The notes under the pieces were generated by a model. It searched no databases. It saw nothing but the letters and a program-made list of their open reading frames with translations, and was not told the origin of the DNA. Below, one piece after another: positions 1 through 7,956 of a DNA stretch of 64,000 bases (position 1 is the stretch's first letter; each line of letters begins with the position of its first letter). The stretch is from Streptomyces sp. R302 (GTDB lineage: Bacteria; Actinomycetota; Actinomycetes; Streptomycetales; Streptomycetaceae): the NCBI RefSeq assembly GCF_012927245.1, contig NZ_JABBGE010000005.1:558001-622000 (forward strand), given 5' to 3'. A program made the position numbers and the translations under genes.

Positions 1-1
1 G

Positions 2-1003
2 GCCGGCCGAGCCCTGCTCGGCGTTGCGATGGCCCAGGTCGAAGGACCGGGCCAGGTCATCGCCTCCGCCCTCCTGCTGGCCTGCGGCCGTAAAACGGCC
101 GCCTACACGAACCTGCGGCACAAGAACGCCACCGAGCTCATCACCGCAGCGCAACAGGAACCAGCCCTGCGCGACCTCCTCGACGGGCTGGACAACGACC
201 TGCGCACCGGCCGTGCCCACGCCCTGGTCCACTACGACGACACGGGTGTGGTCATCGAGCGGAAGAAGAACACCCGCACCGTGGTGTGGCGCGACGTCAT
301 CGACGGTGTCTTCCAGGGTTATGAAAGCATCCACGCCTGCCAGCTGGCGCTGTGGCAGGCGATGGGCGAGCTCGGGTTCACCAACTTCGCCACCGAAGAC
401 CTCTGGTCCGCACTGGGCCTCACCCCCGAGCAAATGATCACCGTGATGCTGGAGAACTCCAGCTACCGGGACATCGCCATCACACCAGGGGAGAAGCACT
501 GGAAGGTGGAAGCCCGGACCCAATCCACTCCTGCGCTCTCCACTCACCTGGGCCTCATCCGCCTCTACCTGCCAGCTCACGTGGACGAGCTCAGTTTCAC
601 CGTGCACCAGAAAGACGAAGTCCACACACTGGCCGGCCCCCTCGCTCCCTGGCGCGATTTCGCGACAGCACCCCAGGACAGCGAGGCGAAGATGATGGCC
701 TACTTCCGAGCCCAGCTCTCATGGACATACGACAACGCCCCCGTCCTCTCCGCCCAGCACGTGCGCCGATGGACCGCTCTGCAGGCCGCGCAAACCATGG
801 ACCAGGCACCTGCAGAAGCGATCACCCGCCTGCGCGGCTTCCGGGATCTGGCAAAGTTCGCAGGTGATGAAGAACTCGCCTGGGCACTCACCGGACTCAT
901 CCGGCACAAGCGCCTCGGGAAGACGTCAGCCCAGGCAACAGCCGAACTGTCTCGCATGCATTCCTGGTGCAGCCTGTCGGCCGTACTTCCCGAGTGGCTC
1001 TGA
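2..1003 (+). CDS. Hypothetical protein, probably 5'-truncated by the window edge
   Basis: The frame is open from the first bases of the window. The first ATG inside it is at 29 and would give 324 residues, but the codons before it also read like coding sequence, so the true start probably lies outside. The product is soluble, with no signal peptide or membrane segment. It is rich in helical segments with no catalytic motif that I recognise. The middle contains alternating charged and hydrophobic stretches and the C-terminus ends in PEWL. No function is proposed. No co-directional neighbour follows closely: the next gene on this strand starts almost 600 bases later. Confidence 0.6.
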   Translation, partial: AGRALLGVAMAQVEGPGQVIASALLLACGRKTAAYTNLRHKNATELITAAQQEPALRDLLDGLDNDLRTGRAHALVHYDDTGVVIERKKNTRTVVWRDVIDGVFQGYESIHACQLALWQAMGELGFTNFATEDLWSALGLTPEQMITVMLENSSYRDIAITPGEKHWKVEARTQSTPALSTHLGLIRLYLPAHVDELSFTVHQKDEVHTLAGPLAPWRDFATAPQDSEAKMMAYFRAQLSWTYDNAPVLSAQHVRRWTALQAAQTMDQAPAEAITRLRGFRDLAKFAGDEELAWALTGLIRHKRLGKTSAQATAELSRMHSWCSLSAVLPEWL

Positions 1004-1252
1004 GCCCGAGAACACAGGAGTGACACAGGCCCCCGCCGCCCCGCGGCACGGTGCGCCCCTGCTGATGGGGGCTGCAGTCCGGGCTCGCCTATGTCCTGGT
1101 CGAGGACGCCGGCTCCGGGTACGGCGACGGTAGCCGAACACGACAACGATCAGTCCGCCGCGACCTGCGTCAAAAGCAGACCCGCGGCGCGCCTGCCATC
1201 TGCAGGTGCATGGCTGCTGGCTGAATGATGTGACCTCGATCCCCGGTGCTCG

Positions 1253-1546
1253 TTAGGAAGGCCGAGCCATGCGGCGCGGGCCAGGTGGGCGGACCAGGGG
1301 AAGGTCGTCGCGATCCTTGTCGCCAGCGAATGTGCCCGAAGGCAGGCGGCGGTACCTGTGCAGAAGGTCGGCGAGATGCTGGGGGTCAACCTCGACTGCC
1401 GACACCAGAGCAGCCAAGAGCTCTGCGCGGGACGTGCGTTCGCCGACTGCGGCGGCCGCACGGACGAGGACGTTGACCCGGGTATCGACGTCGACGGGCC
1501 AGCTCACCGATGTCACATGGCGCTGCTGCTGACACAGCAAGTCCAA
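1253..1546 (-). CDS. Small conserved-looking hypothetical protein
   Basis: A 97-residue product. The TTG start at 1546 is preceded by a GAGGGGG ribosome-binding site at good spacing. The central 60 residues form an amphipathic helical unit (motifs RVNVLVRAA, SRAELLAALVSAV, HLADLLHRYRRL), while the Arg/Pro-rich tail is less convincing. It is divergent from the hypermodification-type gene at 1596, and both would share the AT-rich control region at 1547-1595. That suggests it belongs to the same island, perhaps as a helical adaptor or regulator. Function unknown. Confidence 0.5.
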   Translation of the reverse strand: MDLLCQQQRHVTSVSWPVDVDTRVNVLVRAAAAVGERTSRAELLAALVSAVEVDPQHLADLLHRYRRLPSGTFAGDKDRDDLPLVRPPGPRRMARPS

Positions 1547-1595
1547 CGGTCCCCCTCAGTGACACCCGACATATATCGAATATATATTGCGCCTC
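1547..1595. promoter_or_regulatory. AT-rich near-palindrome between divergent genes
   Basis: This block is strikingly AT-rich for this genome. It contains ATATAT-CGA-ATATATAT at about 1571-1587, a near-symmetric element. It lies between the start of the small minus-strand gene (1546) and the plus-strand gene (1587-1602), so it is well placed as a shared promoter or operator. The XRE repressor at 4689-5105 is an obvious but unproven candidate to bind it. Confidence 0.45.
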
Positions 1596-2612
1596 ATGGT
1601 GATGCTGCTGCAAGACCGTCATACGCCCCGCCCCGTTGGCACCGCTCCTGGGGTGATGCGAGTGGCAGGCCGGACGCTGCAGCCGACGCCGGTGTTCGAC
1701 AGCTACTGGCGATTTGCCTCAGCTCGGCAGGCGGTTTACGAGGCCCGTCTAGCGGGCCGGCCCCAGCCGTGGACACGGGATCCGATCCTGAGGCAGTACC
1801 GCTTCACCAACTGCTACCGCGCGGCCGACCGCGTAAGCCAGAGCCTGATCTCCAAGGTGATCTACCAGGGTTCCCAGGAGTGGGACGAGGTGTTCTTTCG
1901 GACCCTGCTGTTCAAGATCTTCAACAAGGAATCGACCTGGCAGCTACTGAACAGCGAACTCGGAGAGGTCCGCTGGGACACCTACGATCACCGCGCCTAC
2001 GACAAGATTCTTTCCGCGGCGTTCGCCGAGGGTGAGAAGCTGTACTCGGCTGCCTACATCGTCCCGCCGCCGCAGCTGGGGGAGGGGCGCAAGCACCGCA
2101 ACCACCTGCGGCTGCTGGAGATGATGATGACCACGGGCGCGCCTGCCCGTGTCACGGACGCCACCACCATGCGCGAAGCGTACGAGGTGCTGCTCAGCTA
2201 CCCGGCGCTCGGGCCTTTCCTTGCGTATCAGTTCACCATCGACCTGAACTACGCCTCCCAGATGCCGTTCTCCGAGATGGACTTCGTCATGCCCGGCCCC
2301 GGCGCCCGCGACGGCATCCGCAAGTGCTTCGGGCGCACGGCCGACGGCATCGAGGCCCAAGTCATCCGCTACATGGCCGACACGCAGCAGCAGCACTTCA
2401 CGCGCCTCGGACTCCCCTTCCACGGGCTCAAGGGGCGCCCCCTCCAGCTGATCGACTGCCAGAACCTTTTCTGTGAAGTCGACAAGTACGCCAGGGTCGC
2501 GCACCCCGAGATTGCCGGCATCAGTGGGCGCAGCCGCATCAAGCAGTCGTACCGCCTTGATTCCAAGCCGGTCAGTGCATGGTTCCCACCCAAGTGGGGC
2601 CTGAACGCCTGA
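1596..2612 (+). CDS. Putative DNA base hypermodification protein (5-hmdU DNA kinase helical-domain family)
   Basis: The protein has about 338 residues. It carries the signature of the family annotated as 5-hydroxymethyl-dU DNA kinase helical domain or alpha-glutamyl/putrescinyl-thymine pyrophosphorylase: VFDSYWRFASARQAVYEARL, PWTRDPILRQYRFTNCYRAA and RVSQSLISKVIY near the N-terminus, then DLNYASQMPFSEMDFVMPGP and GLKGRPLQLIDCQN later. In phages such proteins act on 5-hydroxymethyluracil in DNA, installing phosphate or pyrophosphate that leads to hypermodified thymines. The start is uncertain: TTG 1587, ATG 1596, ATG 1602 and ATG 1656 are all in frame and none has a strong ribosome-binding site. 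It converges on the thymidylate-synthase-like gene, an expected partner making 5-substituted dUMP. Family assignment is firm; activity in this host is inference. Confidence 0.85.
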   Translation: MVMLLQDRHTPRPVGTAPGVMRVAGRTLQPTPVFDSYWRFASARQAVYEARLAGRPQPWTRDPILRQYRFTNCYRAADRVSQSLISKVIYQGSQEWDEVFFRTLLFKIFNKESTWQLLNSELGEVRWDTYDHRAYDKILSAAFAEGEKLYSAAYIVPPPQLGEGRKHRNHLRLLEMMMTTGAPARVTDATTMREAYEVLLSYPALGPFLAYQFTIDLNYASQMPFSEMDFVMPGPGARDGIRKCFGRTADGIEAQVIRYMADTQQQHFTRLGLPFHGLKGRPLQLIDCQNLFCEVDKYARVAHPEIAGISGRSRIKQSYRLDSKPVSAWFPPKWGLNA

Positions 2613-2626
2613 CCTCGTCCGCCACA

Positions 2627-2668
2627 GGCTTCGCCGCCCTTCTTCTCGCGAGGGAGGGCGGCGAAGCC
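2627..2668. terminator. Hairpin between convergent genes
   Basis: A 14-bp perfect stem (2627-2640 with 2655-2668) and a 14-base loop. It lies just after the stop of the plus-strand hypermodification gene and downstream of the minus-strand thymidylate-synthase-like gene, so it can terminate both. No U-tract follows, as is usual in Streptomyces. Confidence 0.7.
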
Positions 2669-2854
2669 CTCTGCGAACCCGCAGCCTGGGCGAACCCGCG
2701 AAATGGGCGTAGGAACAAGACGCACGTCACGATGCTCGACGGCTCTGAAGCAGTGTGACTTTCCCCGATGCGGCAAGCACCGTGTACGCGGATCCGCGCC
2801 AGCAACGAGCGCCACGGGAACGCTCGCGCTACGGCCCGAGGAGAGGAGGCAGGA

Positions 2855-3697
2855 CTAACACTCTCCGAGGCCGAACAGGGGAGGGTGGTCCACAGCATTC
2901 CGGATACGGCTGAGCTCGCCTTTCGTGCAGTCCAGCCGTGCGCTGCCGGCCATGACGGTGAGAGTGCCGGGCTTCAGGCCCGCCTGCTGGGCCACCCAAG
3001 CACACAGGTGCCCCAGTGCCAGATAGTTGCCGTAGGCGCGGTCGAACATGTAATGGCTGCGGTAGTAGGCCGCAAGATGCACGGACCCCGCAGCGGCGTC
3101 GAACTGGAACGAGCAGTGACTCAGGCAGGGGAAATCCCGCGGCTGGGTGTCCAGCGCTGCAGCGCGAACCACGGCCTCCGTGTCCTCGGCCGTGTCCGGC
3201 TCCTCCTCGTCGGGTGCCTCGCAATCCAGGACGTGCGCGGTGCCGGCCTCGTACACCGCGCTCCACTTGGCGCTGGCACGCAGCTTGTTCATGCGGCTGA
3301 TGACCCGGGCGATTTGGTCTACAGGCTCGGTCTTGGCACCGGCGCCGGGGTAGGCGATGAGACGGCCGAAATAGGTTCCATGTGCATTGCGCCGGACCTT
3401 GCGCAGCCTCGGGTACAAGTTCTGGTAGCGCTCAGCGAGTTCTTCGTGGTTCTGGCAGGTCTTCGCAAGCCCCACAGGGAAGAGAGTGTTGACGACGGCG
3501 TCGATCGGGTAGAGCGGCGCGGTGCGGGCCGAGCGCAGCCGGTCAAGTTCGCCGCGCAGCTGCAGATCCTCCCGCAGCGGCTGCGCAATGCGGACCACGG
3601 TGTGAAAAGCCCTGGCTCCGGGGAGCTTCGCGAGCTGCTCGCACGCTCCGAGCCATGCGCGCGAGATGTTGGGGGCGTCGACGGTGAACGTCTGCAA
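2855..3697 (-). CDS. Thymidylate-synthase-like (nucleotide C5-alkylating) enzyme
   Basis: A 280-residue protein with a TTG start preceded by a good AAGGAGTG ribosome-binding site six bases away. The C-terminal third aligns by eye with thymidylate synthase. The catalytic-loop equivalent is PCLSHCSFQF, with the His that follows the nucleophilic Cys in TS replaced by Leu. YYRSHYMF matches the YQRS phosphate-binding segment. FDRAYGNYLALGHLCAWVAQ matches the dUMP-binding helix and keeps the Asn that TS uses to recognise uracil; dCMP hydroxymethylases have Asp there. The later ribose-contact HxY of TS is not conserved. The likely role is a TS-like methylase or hydroxymethylase on a uracil nucleotide. 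It is last in the run ACP, XRE, ImmA, TS-like, 74 bases after the protease gene. The family is clear, the exact reaction is inferred. Confidence 0.75.
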   Translation of the reverse strand: MQTFTVDAPNISRAWLGACEQLAKLPGARAFHTVVRIAQPLREDLQLRGELDRLRSARTAPLYPIDAVVNTLFPVGLAKTCQNHEELAERYQNLYPRLRKVRRNAHGTYFGRLIAYPGAGAKTEPVDQIARVISRMNKLRASAKWSAVYEAGTAHVLDCEAPDEEEPDTAEDTEAVVRAAALDTQPRDFPCLSHCSFQFDAAAGSVHLAAYYRSHYMFDRAYGNYLALGHLCAWVAQQAGLKPGTLTVMAGSARLDCTKGELSRIRNAVDHPPLFGLGEC

Positions 3698-3771
3698 CGG
3701 ATCACTCCTTGTACGGCCAGGTGCGCGGGCTCGGGCGTGGGCGAGGAAGGTCCATCAGGGAAAGCGGTGCT

Positions 3772-4692
3772 CTATTTGCGGTAGTGGTCGGCGCCTTTGC
3801 GGTCCGGTGTGCGGCGGACCGTGACACGGAACAGGCCTGTAGCGCCGGGCACCTCTGCGGTAAGAGTGCAGTCGTCAGCGAGGTGCTCACCCACCCAGAC
3901 GGCCTGTGCGTGAGCGGCTTCGTGCGGACCGTCTAGAAATGACATCTGGCCACCGAACTCGGGGGCCGCCGAGCTCAGGGCTGCCGGCACATGGTCGAAG
4001 CGACCGCCGGGGATCTGCAGTAGGAGACAGTCGCCGGCTTCCGCGTGCACCGTGGCCCGGTGCGCGGCACCGGTAAGTACATGCACGTGGTTGCGGGGCC
4101 CGACCGTCATCCCACCAGCGAGTTCGCTCTTTAGAGCGCCGGGAGAGAGCTTGAGCCAGAGGGTCTCCGTCGACCGGTCGATCATCTTCAGCCGCACCAG
4201 ATGCCGCACGGTGGTGGCGTAGGGCGTTCCCATCCAGCGAGCCATCCGATACACATCGCGCGGGGAGTCTGGCCGAACCAGCCCGCATCGGGACAGCGCA
4301 GCGCGCGCGGCGGGTCTGGGCATCAGAAACCAGGATGCGAACGCCTCAGCGTCCCGCTCATGCTGCGGCCACCCCTCACCCCACCGGCCGTGCGCCTGCT
4401 GATGGTCGTAACTGGTCTTGTGGCCTAGCCGGTGATGCCCTAGCTCGTGAGCGGCAGTGTGGCGCATGCTCACCTCCTCCAGGCCAGCGTTGAGCAGACA
4501 GGCTGGTCCGTTGTCCTCCGGTCCCACATACAGGCCCAGCAGCCCGCCAAGCAACTGCCCCATCACTTCGACGCCTTCGGTGCGCAGCGCGCCGAAGACA
4601 TCGACGTATCCGTCGCCATGGGTGATCGCAAGGTCCTCGTGCGCCTGGGCGGCCGCGATCATCGCCGTGCCATGGGCGTTGTTCCAGCTCAC
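3772..4692 (-). CDS. ImmA/IrrE family metallo-endopeptidase
   Basis: A 306-residue protein. The zinc-protease motif HELGH lies in TAAHELGHHRLGH at about residues 82-94, with a downstream ERDAEAFASWFLMPR segment typical of ImmA/IrrE proteins. The last 120 residues form an added domain of unknown role. Such proteases cut or inactivate the XRE repressor encoded next to them in response to a signal, and here the start codon overlaps the stop of the XRE gene (ATGA). It therefore probably controls induction of the island. The neighbouring enzymes make a nucleotide-related inducing signal possible, but nothing in the sequence proves it. Confidence 0.85.
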   Translation of the reverse strand: MSWNNAHGTAMIAAAQAHEDLAITHGDGYVDVFGALRTEGVEVMGQLLGGLLGLYVGPEDNGPACLLNAGLEEVSMRHTAAHELGHHRLGHKTSYDHQQAHGRWGEGWPQHERDAEAFASWFLMPRPAARAALSRCGLVRPDSPRDVYRMARWMGTPYATTVRHLVRLKMIDRSTETLWLKLSPGALKSELAGGMTVGPRNHVHVLTGAAHRATVHAEAGDCLLLQIPGGRFDHVPAALSSAAPEFGGQMSFLDGPHEAAHAQAVWVGEHLADDCTLTAEVPGATGLFRVTVRRTPDRKGADHYRK

Positions 4693-5105
4693 CGCGCCCG
4701 GCCGGGCCGCCGCCGCGGAGCCTGGCCGTCCTGCTCCTCGGCTTCCCGTTTGGCCTGCAGATACTGGATGAACTTCGCGACTTCGATGCGGTCGCCCTCG
4801 CTCAGCGGCTGCTTAGTGCGTGGCAGGCCGGCGAACGCGTGCTCTCCGGCGTCGGCAGCCTCGTCCTCGTCGAGAAAGTAGGACACGGACAACCGGTACA
4901 GGCGCGCGAGCTTCTGCAGCTCCATCACCTCGACCCGGCGCATGCCACGCTCGATGTCGCTGATGGCCGACCGGACGATGCCGGTCCGCTCGGCCACCTG
5001 CTGCTGGGAAAGGCCTAGGTACTCGCGCGTGTCCTTCAGCCGCCGACCGAGCAAGGCGCGCTGTTCCGCTTCGTCCCCGCCACCGGCCTGTGCCCTGTCG
5101 ATCAT
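4689..5105 (-). CDS. XRE-family helix-turn-helix repressor
   Basis: A 138-residue protein with a classical helix-turn-helix at about residues 20-75 (LGLSQQQVAERTG, then SAISDIERGMRRV). A linker and a helical C-terminus rich in charged residues follow. It overlaps the ACP gene before it and the ImmA gene after it by four bases each, so the three are translated as a coupled unit. The XRE/ImmA pairing is the standard repressor/anti-repressor arrangement of mobile elements. The repressor probably acts on the promoter at 5381-5495 and perhaps on the AT-rich element at 1547-1595. Confidence 0.85.
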   Translation of the reverse strand: MIDRAQAGGGDEAEQRALLGRRLKDTREYLGLSQQQVAERTGIVRSAISDIERGMRRVEVMELQKLARLYRLSVSYFLDEDEAADAGEHAFAGLPRTKQPLSEGDRIEVAKFIQYLQAKREAEEQDGQAPRRRPGRAR

Positions 5106-5380
5106 TCTTCCTGCTCCTTTGCCTGCATGGTGTCGTACACGGTCTCCGCGAACGCCCAGACCGATCGCAGCGAACGTCCCGCCTCGGCGTCGGCCGGAAT
5201 GGAGACGTCGAAGCGCTGCTCGATCCGCGTCAAGATCTCCATCACCAGAACCGAGTCGATCGGCAACTCCTGCCCAAGGGCGGCGAGTTCCTCATAGGTC
5301 TCCTCGACAGATCGGTCCTGGTGCTGCGCCAGGAGGCTGATGGTGATGTCGACGATCTCCTGGACGGTGTGCGGCGGCAT
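5102..5380 (-). CDS. Acyl carrier protein (phosphopantetheine-binding)
   Basis: I prefer the ATG at 5380, giving 92 residues; a longer frame to 5485 adds an unlikely Arg-rich N-terminus. The sequence is acidic and helical, with the carrier motif LPIDSVLVMEILTRIEQRF, where the Ser of IDSV is the expected 4'-phosphopantetheine site. Carrier proteins hold acyl or aminoacyl groups as thioesters. No ketosynthase, adenylation domain or acyltransferase is nearby, so this is an orphan carrier. It is first in the operon with XRE, ImmA and the TS-like gene. It may carry a group destined for a modified base, but this is speculation. Confidence 0.8.
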   Translation of the reverse strand: MPPHTVQEIVDITISLLAQHQDRSVEETYEELAALGQELPIDSVLVMEILTRIEQRFDVSIPADAEAGRSLRSVWAFAETVYDTMQAKEQEE

Positions 5381-5495
5381 GATCTGAATCCAGCCCCTTC
5401 GCGCAACTCCCGGACGAATGGCCCGGCATGACCTACTGTAGAGCGTTGTCGGGAAATCCGACAGCCTTGCCTGAGGATCCATCAAGGGAGTGTGT

Positions 5496-6374
5496 ATGCA
5501 TCTCGCTCGCTATCAGGAAGCCGCGCTCAAGACGCTGCAGCCCCCCGCCGCCAGCATCGACCCTGTCCTTGTGCCCCTCCTCGGGCTGACCGGAGAGGCA
5601 GGCTCCGTCATCACCGCCTACAAAAAGCGCCTGCGCGACGGCGCTGACGCCACACCGTCCAAGCAGCAACTGCGCGAAGAGCTCGGCGACGTTCTCTGGT
5701 ACATCGCCGCCCTCGCACACCGGCTCGACCTCAACCTCGAAGACATTGCCGCAGCCAGCCTGGAGAAGGCAAAGGACCGCTGGCGCGCCACACCTGCACA
5801 CGAACGGCTGCGCTTCGACGCCGACTACCCTGCCCACGAACAGCTGCCCCGCAAGACCACCGTCACCTTCACGCCCACCCCCCAGCCTGGCGGGCGAACA
5901 GTCATCGTCGTCACCCGCGAGGACGGCGAAAACGCCGGCGACCCACTCACCAGCGCCAGCCACATCGAGGACGACTACCGCTTCCATGATGCCTTCCACC
6001 TGGGGCACGCAGCAGTCCTCGGCTGGTCACCCGTCACCCGCTTCCTCCTCGACCGCAAGCGCCGCAGTCGCCCCGGCGTCGACGAAGCAGAAGACGGCGG
6101 CCGTGCCATCGCCATCGAGGAAGGCATCAGCGCCCTGGTGTTCTCCTATGCCAGCCGCCACCGCTACTTCGAAGACGTCCGCCACGTCGACCACGAACTG
6201 CTCACAACCATCGACCACATGACAGCCCACCTCGAAGTCAACGTGCTGCGCACCGCCGACTGGGAGAAAGCCATCATGACTGGCTACGACGCGTGGCGAC
6301 AGCTACGCAAGCATGGCGGCGGCAGCCTTGAGCTCAACCTCGATGCACAGACTTTGACCTTCATCGAAAACTGA
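5496..6374 (+). CDS. MazG-like nucleotide pyrophosphohydrolase with extra C-terminal domain
   Basis: The ATG at 5496 follows AAGGGAG at correct spacing; a GTG six bases upstream is less likely. The product has 292 residues. The N-terminal 100 residues are MazG-like: GLTGEAGS supplies the first acidic site and LREELGDVLWYIAAL the second (EExxD), so NTP to NMP plus pyrophosphate is the expected reaction. Residues 130-290 form a second conserved-looking domain (DDYRFHDAFHLGHAAVLGWS, RKRRSRPGVDEAEDGG, IEEGISALVF) whose function I do not know. It is divergent from the ACP operon across 115 bases. MazG-type enzymes can supply dNMP substrates to TS-like hydroxymethylases, which fits the neighbourhood. 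Confidence 0.8.
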   Translation: MHLARYQEAALKTLQPPAASIDPVLVPLLGLTGEAGSVITAYKKRLRDGADATPSKQQLREELGDVLWYIAALAHRLDLNLEDIAAASLEKAKDRWRATPAHERLRFDADYPAHEQLPRKTTVTFTPTPQPGGRTVIVVTREDGENAGDPLTSASHIEDDYRFHDAFHLGHAAVLGWSPVTRFLLDRKRRSRPGVDEAEDGGRAIAIEEGISALVFSYASRHRYFEDVRHVDHELLTTIDHMTAHLEVNVLRTADWEKAIMTGYDAWRQLRKHGGGSLELNLDAQTLTFIEN

Positions 6375-6656
6375 CCAGCCACTATTGCCCAGCCATGACG
6401 GAACGAGCACGAGCCCAACGAGGCTACGCCGCCCCGTGCCCCGACAGCCTGTGGCCGATGTCCACGGCATCGTTCTGCGCGCGTGATGTTCTCGCTCCCG
6501 GCCAGGATCACGAGGCATTGGGCAGATCAGCTGCGCAGGAGCGCGAAGTCGCCCGACTTCGCTGCCGCTCCAGGGACTGTCCTGATGCGGTGGTCGAGCT
6601 GCTCACCCCATGACAACCTGTGAGACCCCGTCTACTGAAAGGACGGCGAAGACACG

Positions 6657-7265
6657 ATGCGAAACGACTCCCGCTCGGCACCGCTCACGCCGGAGGAACG
6701 TTGAGGCGATCTGGGATCGTACGGAGCACGCGGCATGTCCGGCGGCGAAGCGCTGGCGCGCCAGCTCGATTCCCAGGCCGGCCGCTGGCTTCCCTCGGTG
6801 AACACCCCGCGCGGACTGGCGATCAGGCTTCGCTATCTCACCTGGGACAACCGAGGCGACCAGTGATTACACCAAGCCGGGATCACCGCCACAGAGCGGA
6901 CCATCGCTCGATGGAACACCGGGCAGCAACGCCCCCGGCCGGCCAACCTGAAGAAGATCGACCGGGCGTTCTGGACCTGCCGCCGCGCCCATCTGGCCGA
7001 GTACTACAAGCGGCGCCTGTGGGATGACGGCCGCGGCACGCGCATTGAGATCCACCCGGTCAACCAGAAGCAGGTCGAGTCCAACCGGCGCAGGGAACTC
7101 CGCATTCGCCGCATCACCGTACGGAGGCCATGGGTGGCCATCGTGGACGCCTGGAACAGCAACGACTACGCCGCACTCGACGACCTGTGGCAGCGGATCG
7201 TCAGCGACCTCGGATCAGACCACAGCGCGTACAGCTACGTATCCCACCTTGGATTCGCCGCCTGA
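6657..7265 (+). pseudogene. Broken plasmid-type regulator gene
   Basis: An ATG at 6657 with a GAAAGGA ribosome-binding site starts a frame that stops after 15 residues at 6702. Coding then seems to continue in another frame (EAIWDRTEH) and returns to the first frame at about 6735 (GGEALARQLDSQAGRWLP). An in-frame TGA at 6864 interrupts it, after which the frame stays open to 7265 (GITATERTIARWNTGQQRP, later WVAIVDAWNSNDYAALDDLW). The pieces together resemble a DNA-binding protein of the sort found on actinobacterial plasmids and integrative elements. At least one frameshift and one nonsense change would explain the pattern. Confidence 0.6.
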
Positions 7266-7473
7266 TCCCGCCCTGACGACCTGCTGACGAACAACGGGGG
7301 AAGCTCCGGCCGCCGACAGACAAGGCGCCTTCCCTCAGTCGGCCCGGAGCACAAGCATCCGTGTGCACGGCAGCGCCTGCCCACCTGTGGTCCGCGACTG
7401 CTGCCGGCTACAAGGTCAACTGCAGTCGCGAGCTCGGATCGGCTCTCCCTGCGTAGTTCAGAGCCCGGATACG

Positions 7474-7527
7474 GTGAGCGCCTCCTTGGTTCCGCACGAA
7501 TCCGTACGGAACCAAGGAGGCGCTCAC
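7474..7527. terminator. Very strong bidirectional hairpin
   Basis: A perfect 21-bp inverted repeat (7474-7494 with 7507-7527) around a 12-base loop. It lies between the decayed plus-strand gene and the end of the minus-strand membrane-protein gene at 7535, so it can serve as a terminator for both strands. Confidence 0.8.
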
Positions 7528-7534
7528 GCTCCTG

Positions 7535-7735
7535 CTAGCCGGCGATGATCATGTTGAAGAACAGCACGGCGGCGGCGAACGCACCGCCGCCGGCGAGGAA
7601 GCCGCTCGCCAGGGCGCCGCCGGCGAGGACGGTGAGTACCGCCGCGGCGACGGCGCACAGGATGCCGAGCATGAGGATGACCGCGGCGCGCTGGGTGAGC
7701 AGCGGGGGCTGCGGGTTGGCCTGAGGCACTGTCAA
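7535..7735 (-). CDS. Small membrane protein with two transmembrane segments
   Basis: A 66-residue product with a short polar, Pro/Gln-rich N-terminus followed by two hydrophobic helices (AAVILMLGILCAVAAAVLTV and a Gly/Ala/Leu-rich second helix). It ends in NMIIAG. The ATG has an AAGGAGTTGACAG leader and so a good ribosome-binding site. Small two-helix proteins of this type are common on Streptomyces conjugative elements, but no spread or transfer gene is next to it, so no role is assigned. Confidence 0.65.
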   Translation of the reverse strand: MTVPQANPQPPLLTQRAAVILMLGILCAVAAAVLTVLAGGALASGFLAGGGAFAAAVLFFNMIIAG

Positions 7736-7956
7736 CTCCTTGTGAGGATCGGTGGTGCGCCTGTGGCTGACGGGCGCGTCTGGTGATGGAGGTATAGGCG
7801 AGGACCCGTCACCTCACCCCCTGTGACATGGATCACTGGCCGTGACGAGAAAAACTTCAGCGGAGGCCGGGGGGAGAACCGTCGGCGGCGTCTATGACGT
7901 AGATCAGGGCCGCCCAACAGGGCCGCCGGAACTGCTGCGGATGCTAGGGAGCGGAT

